A model generated the notes under the pieces. The model ran no database searches and was not told where the DNA came from. It saw only the letters and a list, made by a program, of their open reading frames with translations. 64,000 bases of DNA from Actinoallomurus spadix (GTDB lineage Bacteria > Actinomycetota > Actinomycetes > Streptosporangiales > Streptosporangiaceae). Made by a program: the position numbers and the translations under genes. Positions 59,116-64,000 of this stretch are shown piece by piece; the stretch's first letter is position 1, and each line of letters begins with the position of its first letter. The stretch covers positions 186,001 to 250,000 of the forward strand of contig NZ_JAMXMX010000006.1 in the NCBI RefSeq assembly GCF_024055725.1. The letters are read 5' to 3'.

Positions 59116-59571
59116 GTGAGTGGTCGACATCGTGACAAATCGGGCATAGCCGCCATCGCCGCCGGGTGGCTACGGTGGGGACACCGCCTACAAGGCCGGC
59201 AGGCCCTGTTGGTCGGTGGAATCCTTGCCGTCGGGGCCACGGTGATCGCGCTTGGCATGATCGTCTCTTCGCCTGGTAAGGACGAGGCGGCCGGCGGCCC
59301 CACGCCCACGTCATCCACGTCACGTGGAACACCGAGGGCCAGGTCCGCGCTGCGCGAGCAGACGCCGTCCCCGGCCCTGCGGAGTGTGCCGACGCGAAGC
59401 GGCGGTCCCTCGAACGGCGGCCGGTTGAGCACTCCGACCTCGCCCGGAAGCGGGTCCACCTCGCCCGGAACCGGCTCGACGTCCCCGGGTACCGGCCCGG
59501 CCGCGCCTTCGAGCGACTGCCCGCCCGGGCTTCGCAGATCGCCCGAGAAGTGCAAGCGTGTGCACCGCTGA
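59116..59571 (+). CDS. Membrane-anchored Pro/Ser/Thr-rich protein
   Basis: A 151-aa protein starting at GTG. A basic N-terminus is followed by one membrane segment (LLVGGILAVGATVIALGMIV) and a long disordered Pro/Ser/Thr region with 'STSPGTG' tandem repeats, ending in a short Cys-containing segment (SSDCPPGLRRSPEKCKRVHR). It would be a wall-spanning or extracellular protein. No family recognised; the start choice is uncertain between 59114 and 59116. Confidence 0.55.
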   Translation: MSGRHRDKSGIAAIAAGWLRWGHRLQGRQALLVGGILAVGATVIALGMIVSSPGKDEAAGGPTPTSSTSRGTPRARSALREQTPSPALRSVPTRSGGPSNGGRLSTPTSPGSGSTSPGTGSTSPGTGPAAPSSDCPPGLRRSPEKCKRVHR

Positions 59572-59592
59572 CCCGGCGGGCGACGCGTCGGA

Positions 59593-60258
59593 TCAGGAGA
59601 TCAGCCCGAACTCCCCGGCGTGCACGCCGGCCTGGAATCGCGAATCCGAATCCAGCAGCCGCATCAGCTCGGCCACCCGCCGCCGGTAGGTCCGCAGCGA
59701 AAGGCCCAGCCGCCGGGCGGCGGCCTCGTCGGTGAGCCCCTCGCCGAGCGCCCGCAGGACTCGCCGGCCCTCCGCGTCGACCTGCGGCGGGTCGCTGCGG
59801 AGGTACGCGGTCAGGTCCGTGGCGGCCTCCCACGTGGCCTCGAACAGTGCGTACACCCCACTGATCAAAGTCGGTGACGTGGTGACGGTGAACTCGCGGT
59901 CGCCCGCGACCTCGGCCCCCGCGAGGATCATGACGCGCCGATCGATGATGATCGTCTCGTGTTGCAGCAACCCGGTGCGGCAGATCCGGATCCGGGCGCC
60001 CACCGACACGCGCTCGAGCAGGTGGCTCCGCTGCTCCTCATCCGCCAGCGCGACAGGGGTGTAGAGCTTACGGATCACCAGGCCGTCGGCTCGGTGGACC
60101 CGGCCGGCCATGGACGCCCGCGTCGTCGGACGCGACCAGGTCTTCAGGTCCGTGGCCGCGCAGACGAACTCCGACCTCGCTCCTTCGAACAGGTGCCCGG
60201 CGCGCGCGACGAGCTCCTGCTCACCGTGAATGGTGATGACCTGCTGATTGCCGCTCAC
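59593..60258 (-). CDS. LuxR-type HTH protein with PLD-like sensor domain
   Basis: A 221-aa protein. N-terminal ~150 residues: 'FVCAATDLKTWSRPTTRASM', 'VRKLYTPVAL'-like stretch (VIRKLYTPVAL), 'ISVGVYALFE'-like (LISGVYALFEATWEAATDL), a PLD/TrmB-like layout. The C-terminus 'RALGEGLTDEAAARRLGLSLRTYRRRVAELMRLL' is a LuxR-type HTH. It starts at GTG. It is divergent from the second AKR gene and may control it. Confidence 0.8.
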   Translation of the reverse strand: MSGNQQVITIHGEQELVARAGHLFEGARSEFVCAATDLKTWSRPTTRASMAGRVHRADGLVIRKLYTPVALADEEQRSHLLERVSVGARIRICRTGLLQHETIIIDRRVMILAGAEVAGDREFTVTTSPTLISGVYALFEATWEAATDLTAYLRSDPPQVDAEGRRVLRALGEGLTDEAAARRLGLSLRTYRRRVAELMRLLDSDSRFQAGVHAGEFGLIS

Positions 60259-60352
60259 GCCATCCAGTCTGACCAGCCGCCGACGCCGCGGCAACTGGCA
60301 GCTTGCTGCCACCCGCTCGCCCGTCCGGCGGCGTCGGGCCAGAGTCGAAGGC

Positions 60353-61228
60353 ATGACGACGAACGTGACGGCCGCCGACGGCGGCGACTTCCTCCTCGGT
60401 GGCGACCTGCGCGTCAACCGCCTCGGCTTCGGCGCGATGCGACTCCCCGTGGGCACCTTCGACGGGCCGACCCGCACCCCGGAGAACGGCATCGCGGTGC
60501 TGCGCCGCGCCGTGGAACTCGGCGTGAATCACATCGACACGGCCGGCTTCTACGGGCGCGACGACGTCCACGCCCACGAACTGATCCGCGAGGCGCTGTC
60601 CCCGTACGCCTCCGACCTGGTGATCGCCACGAAGGTCGGGCCGCTGCGGGGCCCGGACGGTTACCCGAGCGGGGAGGCGACGCCCGACCAACTGCGTGGC
60701 CTGGTCGAGGAGGACCTGCGCCGTCTCGGCGTCGACCGTCTCGACCTGGTCTACCTGCGGGTCGGCGGCAGGGGCGGGCCCGGCGGTCAGTCGATCGCCG
60801 AGCGGTTCGCGGTGCTGGCGGGGCTGCGCGAGGAGGGACTCATCCGTCACCTCGGCGTCAGCAACGTCGACGCGGCCCAGCTCGCCGAGGCCCGCGCGAT
60901 CGCCCCGGTCGCCGCGGTGCAGAACCACTTCCACGTGCAGTACGGCGACGACTCCGGGCTGCTCGCCCAGTGCACGGAGCTCGGCATCGCGTTCGTGCCG
61001 TTCTTCCCGCTCGGCGGCGGGGACCGGCCGCTCGACAAGGACCGCCTGGCGAAGGTCGGGGCGCGCCACGACGCCACACCCGAGCAGGTCGCCCTGGCCT
61101 GGCTGCTGGCGTCCTCCCCCGTCATGCTCGCCATCCCGGGGACGGGCTCGCTGAACCACCTGGAGGACAACATCGCCGCCGCCGGCGTCCACCTCACCGA
61201 GGACGACCTGGCCGACCTCACCTCCTGA
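60353..61228 (+). CDS. Aldo/keto reductase (second copy)
   Basis: A 291-aa AKR: Asp62 and Tyr67 in HIDTAGFYG, Lys94 in VIATKVG, cofactor motif 'AIPGTGSLNHLEDNIAAAGV'. The catalytic His region reads 'LDLVYLRVGG', with Tyr instead of His. It is a paralogue of 33740-34681, both sharing 'RLGFGAMRL'-like starts and 'LIRHLG(V/I)SN'. ATG 60353. It is divergent from the LuxR/PLD-type regulator, which may respond to its substrate. Confidence 0.9.
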   Translation: MTTNVTAADGGDFLLGGDLRVNRLGFGAMRLPVGTFDGPTRTPENGIAVLRRAVELGVNHIDTAGFYGRDDVHAHELIREALSPYASDLVIATKVGPLRGPDGYPSGEATPDQLRGLVEEDLRRLGVDRLDLVYLRVGGRGGPGGQSIAERFAVLAGLREEGLIRHLGVSNVDAAQLAEARAIAPVAAVQNHFHVQYGDDSGLLAQCTELGIAFVPFFPLGGGDRPLDKDRLAKVGARHDATPEQVALAWLLASSPVMLAIPGTGSLNHLEDNIAAAGVHLTEDDLADLTS

Positions 61229-61739
61229 GCGACATGCCGACGGCCGCGCCGCCGCAGCCGACGCGCGTGCGATGATCGCGCGCGCAGCGACCTGGTGAAA
61301 TGTACGGGGCCGGCGCGGGCGGTCCTGCGGCCGCCGTACCGGATGCTCGGAGAAGGCCCACCCGGGGTGCCGGCCTGTCGGGGGTTCAGCCCCTTCCGCA
61401 GACGCGGCCACCGAGCATCCGGTACGCGCTCGGGCGGCGGACCCGCCACCTCGCCGCCGCCCCGGCCACTTTGCCGTCGCAGCGGACCCCGATTCGTCCT
61501 GTGTACGCCTTCTGTTCGTCAACACCGACGTCAATCTCTGCTGTGAAGACGCTGATCAACTAGCCGCCGCGCAATATCCCGCGCAGCCCCACGTCGATTC
61601 GGATAGAAGCCGCCGATCATTTCGGTGTAAGTCGCGGTTTCGGGCCGTTCGCCGCCAACAGTTCATCAGTCGTATCTACGAAAAGCGGGCCTCTTCGCCG
61701 TAGCCTGAACGTGTCGAAGATTCAGGAGGTGCGCAGCCT
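61229..61739. other. Intergenic region with structured element
   Basis: About 510 bases without a gene. GTACCGGATGCTCGG (61336-61350) is exactly matched in reverse by CCGAGCATCCGGTAC (61411-61425). Between them AGGCC...GGCCT and GGGG-TTCAG-CCCC can each form a helix, so the whole could fold as a three-way junction. It may be a non-coding RNA, a long attenuator or a protein-binding site. The rest, nearer the XRE gene, should hold its promoter. Confidence 0.55.
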
Positions 61740-62942
61740 GTGCCTGACGTTAACCTGAGCCGCGCTGCCGACGAAGGAATAGGGGCGCGAATCGCTCGGA
61801 AGCGGCGCGCCCGTGGCCTGACCCAGCAGGGCCTCGCCACGCGCGCCTTCGTGAGCCGCAGCCTCATCCAACAGGTCGAGACCGGACGTAAACCGGCAAC
61901 CCCTTCGCTCGTTGCCGCCGTCGCGTCCGCCCTGCACGTCGACCCTTCGGAGATTTATGGGCAGCCGTACGGGAACGAGATCGGGCGCGCCGATCGCATC
62001 CACGAATCCATCGACGAGATGCGCCGGGCCCTGGCCTGCGTCGATGTCCCTCTGGAACTCGACGTACCCCCGCGGTCACTCGGGGAACTCGCCGCCGAGG
62101 TCTCGCGTGTCCGTCGACTGGCGCAGGACGCACAGCATTCGCAGGTCGGTGATCGCATTTCGGCTCTGATCACCGAGTTGTCCTTCCACGTCAACGATTC
62201 CGGTGATCCACGGGCTTGGACACTGCTCAACAACGCGCAGGCGGTGGCTGTCTCACTCGCGCGCCGCCTGGGCTACAACGACCTCGCCAACTTCGGTATC
62301 GAGCGCGCGGCCGCTGCGGCGGCTCGATCGGAGGACCCCAACCTGCCGAGGCTTGCTCAGCTCTCTCGAGCGCTGCTTCTGATGACGATCGGCGCCTGGG
62401 ACGCTGGGATGAAGCTCGTTGAGCGTGCCGGTACTGGGATGGACCTGGACAGTTCCGAGTCTCGAGCCGTCTTCGGAGCGCTGCAGTTGCGTGCGGCGAT
62501 CCTGTCCGCTCGCGCCGGGAGGGCCGGCGACGCCTGGGAGCATTACGGGCTCGCAAGCGAGGCCGCCCGGCAGTTGCCCGAACGAGCACCAGACTTCTAC
62601 GGCCTGCAGTTCCATCTGCTGAACGTCGCCATTCACGGGGTGGCCGTCGCAGTGGAGCTCACCGACTTCGACGAGGCGATCAGGCGAGATTCCCGTTTGT
62701 CACTGCCGACTTCCGTGTCGGCGGAACGCCGGGCCCACCACGAGATCGACGTGGGCCGTGCCCTCGTGTCGACCGGTCAGTGGGATCAGGCGCTGCGTCG
62801 ACTGCTCAGAGCGGAATCGATCGCCCCCCAGATGACGCGATACCACCCGATGGCGCGGGAGTCGGTCATCCGGCTGATTGATCATCATCGAAAGCTCCCT
62901 GAGCCTCTCCGGCTGCTTCAGGACCGCATGAGCTTGACCTGA
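61740..62942 (+). CDS. XRE-family regulator with TPR-like C-terminus
   Basis: A 400-aa protein starting at GTG after GGAGGTG. The N-terminal HTH 'IGARIARKRRARGLTQQGLATRAFVSRSLIQQVETGRKPATP' is followed by helical repeats with 'AGDAWEHYGLASEAARQLP' and 'DVGRALVSTGQWDQALRRLLRAE', a tetratricopeptide-like ligand domain. Such regulators precede a HATPase and a small protein in filamentous actinobacteria, as here. It probably acts on the promoter at 62962-62988. Confidence 0.88.
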   Translation: MPDVNLSRAADEGIGARIARKRRARGLTQQGLATRAFVSRSLIQQVETGRKPATPSLVAAVASALHVDPSEIYGQPYGNEIGRADRIHESIDEMRRALACVDVPLELDVPPRSLGELAAEVSRVRRLAQDAQHSQVGDRISALITELSFHVNDSGDPRAWTLLNNAQAVAVSLARRLGYNDLANFGIERAAAAAARSEDPNLPRLAQLSRALLLMTIGAWDAGMKLVERAGTGMDLDSSESRAVFGALQLRAAILSARAGRAGDAWEHYGLASEAARQLPERAPDFYGLQFHLLNVAIHGVAVAVELTDFDEAIRRDSRLSLPTSVSAERRAHHEIDVGRALVSTGQWDQALRRLLRAESIAPQMTRYHPMARESVIRLIDHHRKLPEPLRLLQDRMSLT

Positions 62943-62961
62943 CGCTTCGTCAAGGGTTCAC

Positions 62962-62988
62962 ATGCGCACAACTCGTGCGCATTGACTC
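62962..62988. promoter_or_regulatory. Operator-promoter between XRE regulator and HATPase gene
   Basis: ATGCGCAC (62962-62969) and GTGCGCAT (62975-62982) form a perfect 8-bp inverted repeat with a 5-base spacer, directly abutting TTGACT (62983-62988), a -35-like element. This suits binding by the neighbouring XRE regulator to control the HATPase/small-protein operon. Confidence 0.6.
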
Positions 62989-63113
62989 TCTCGACGTTAC
63001 TTACCGTGATGCATCGTTGACGGTGCGTCCGGAATCCCCCTGGCGCTGCCCGGAAACGCGAACTCTGGAAGGCGTCGGATGCGCATACAGATCCCACCCC
63101 GCTGGTGGACAGA

Positions 63114-63590
63114 ATGAGGGCGGCCGTACGCACGCCGTCCGTGCCCCCTCGTCGATCGTTCCTCGCGCTGCGCGACCGGCCCGGGGTCATTCACCGCCTC
63201 CGGGCCTTCGCCGGCGCCGCGGTCACCGGTCTTCCGTACGCCGTCGACGAGATCGAGCTGATCGCCGTGGAGCTCGTCACCAACGCCCTGCGGCACGCCG
63301 CGCGAAAGCTGACCCTCACCGAGGACCTGTGGCCGATCGGCGTCGAGATGACCGCCGACCACCGGTACGTACATCTGGCCGTGAGCGACCCCGACCCGCA
63401 GCCCATGCCCGCAGGCGATACGGGTGGCCTGCTCGCCGAACATGGTCGCGGCCTGGCGATCGTCGACGATCTTGCCGTCGCCCGGTGGGCCACCTACACG
63501 CGACACGGAAAGACGGTTCACGTCATCGTCGCCGGATCAGGTGTGACTCTCACACCCGGCGAGCTCGAATCGATCCGGGAACTGCAATGA
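63114..63590 (+). CDS. HATPase_c ATP-binding protein (RsbW/anti-sigma type)
   Basis: A 158-aa protein. N box 'AVDEIELIAVELVTNALRHA', G1 region 'LAVSDPDPQPMP' and G2 'LLAEHGRGLAIVDDLAV' define a GHKL kinase-fold anti-sigma-like protein. The D of G1 and the HGRG loop are kept. I chose ATG 63114, with GGTGGA 5 bases upstream; GTG 63105 is an alternative. It overlaps the next gene (ATGA). Confidence 0.85.
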   Translation: MRAAVRTPSVPPRRSFLALRDRPGVIHRLRAFAGAAVTGLPYAVDEIELIAVELVTNALRHAARKLTLTEDLWPIGVEMTADHRYVHLAVSDPDPQPMPAGDTGGLLAEHGRGLAIVDDLAVARWATYTRHGKTVHVIVAGSGVTLTPGELESIRELQ

Positions 63591-63868
63591 TCCGCCTACT
63601 CGCCTGGCTGTTCGCTCGGCGCAGCCCGTGCCGTACGAGGGGCGACGACACGGTCACCGACATCCCGGTCTGCCGGGCCGATCCCAGCGCGCGGCAGCTC
63701 GCCGAGCTGCAGGGGCTGTGCTCGCTCTGGTTAGTGATGTGGTGCTGGTATCGACGCGAGTACATGGCCATCGCGAAGTTCGACACCGCGGATCCGATCC
63801 TGTTCGACCCGGACCCGCGGCGGCTGGTGTACCGGTGCCGTGCGGCCGAACTCGCGGTGCCGGCGTGA
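63587..63868 (+). CDS. Conserved small protein (WLVMWCWYRREYMAIA type), chromosomal copy
   Basis: A 93-aa protein, homologue of the prophage gene at 24955-25248. 'RQLAELQGLC', 'WLVMWCWYRREYMAIAKFD' and 'ILFDPDPRRLVYRCRAAELAVPA' are almost the same in both, while the N-terminal linkers differ. ATG overlaps the HATPase stop. It is the third gene of the XRE/HATPase cassette; function unknown. Confidence 0.8.
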   Translation: MIRLLAWLFARRSPCRTRGDDTVTDIPVCRADPSARQLAELQGLCSLWLVMWCWYRREYMAIAKFDTADPILFDPDPRRLVYRCRAAELAVPA

Positions 63869-64000
63869 GCGACCGTCCTCGCACGCCCATCCCGACCCCC
63901 GTGCGGCGCCGCCCCCCGAAGCCGTACGGCCCCGGTCGCCGGGTCGGGCGCGACGCATCGGTACGTGCTCCCCGGCGGCTCCACCCAGACGTCCCGGCAG
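63865..64000 (+). CDS. Partial CDS at window end
   Basis: A frame starting at GTG overlapping the previous stop (GTGA) and still open at base 64000. The first 45 codons are Pro/Arg-rich (SDRPRTPIPTPVRRRPPKPY). The coupling supports a real gene of the same cassette; nothing more can be said. Confidence 0.6.
   Translation, partial: MSDRPRTPIPTPVRRRPPKPYGPGRRVGRDASVRAPRRLHPDVPA

Noticed and set aside
1-64000. CRISPR arrays and rRNA genes
   Set aside because: No regularly spaced direct repeats of array type and no rRNA-like sequence were found on reading the window.

Overview
The window is very GC-rich with strong G/C third-position bias, many GTG starts, ATGA/GTGA gene overlaps and actinobacterial families (DUF6221, DUF6907, DUF5919, DLW-39, SepF). 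It comes from an actinomycete; the gene content fits a mycelial group such as Streptosporangiales or a relative, but genus cannot be fixed from sequence alone.

Bases 1 to about 30,253 are the right part of an integrated siphovirus-type prophage. Left to right (+ strand) it holds small early or regulatory genes, an HNH nuclease, terminase small and large subunits, portal, prohead protease, HK97-type major capsid protein, head-tail connector genes, tail tube protein, tail-assembly chaperone with a textbook -1 slippery heptamer (CCCAAAC), a 1189-aa tape measure protein, distal tail and baseplate proteins, a right-handed beta-helix tailspike, and a lysis cassette (CHAP endolysin, holin-like proteins) closed by a strong terminator. 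Beyond it lie cargo genes (phosphotransferase, GRDP-like protein), a small actinobacterial operon, a DUF5919 regulator plus NUDIX pair, and leftward early operons. The prophage ends at a 45-bp 3' fragment of tRNA-Ile(GAT), read as attR; the intact tRNA and the integrase should lie left of the window.

Bases 30,254 to 64,000 are chromosome: a truncated NUDIX gene, an M19 dipeptidase, a 1-kb decayed stretch with three copies of a ~70-bp repeat, a cyclic-phosphate receiver protein, an aldo/keto reductase, a small hydrophobic protein, XdhC-like protein, quinone oxidoreductase, secreted HNH nuclease, a cluster of three DnaA boxes, DLW-39, a HAD phosphatase and tRNA-Ala(TGC). In many actinobacteria tRNA-Ile and tRNA-Ala sit just downstream of gyrA, so this is probably near oriC (inference). 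Then come an ArsR/VOC pair, a lipoprotein and an extra SepF.

From 41,891 to 49,007 lies the most system-like locus: five tightly coupled genes encoding a SWIM-type zinc-finger protein, an unknown protein, a vWA protein, a MoxR-type AAA+ ATPase and a 951-aa DUF5682 protein, resembling the E. coli yehLMPQ set, whose function is unknown. It is followed by a leftward polysaccharide deacetylase/GT28-like glycosyltransferase operon, an HD hydrolase, and a two-component system whose downstream DUF4173 membrane gene carries a one-base frameshift. The last 8 kb hold a methyltransferase, a VOC protein, DUF5919-like and LuxR-type regulators, an inositol-phosphatase-like enzyme, a second aldo/keto reductase, a structured intergenic element, and an XRE regulator / HATPase / small-protein cassette whose small protein has a close homologue inside the prophage.
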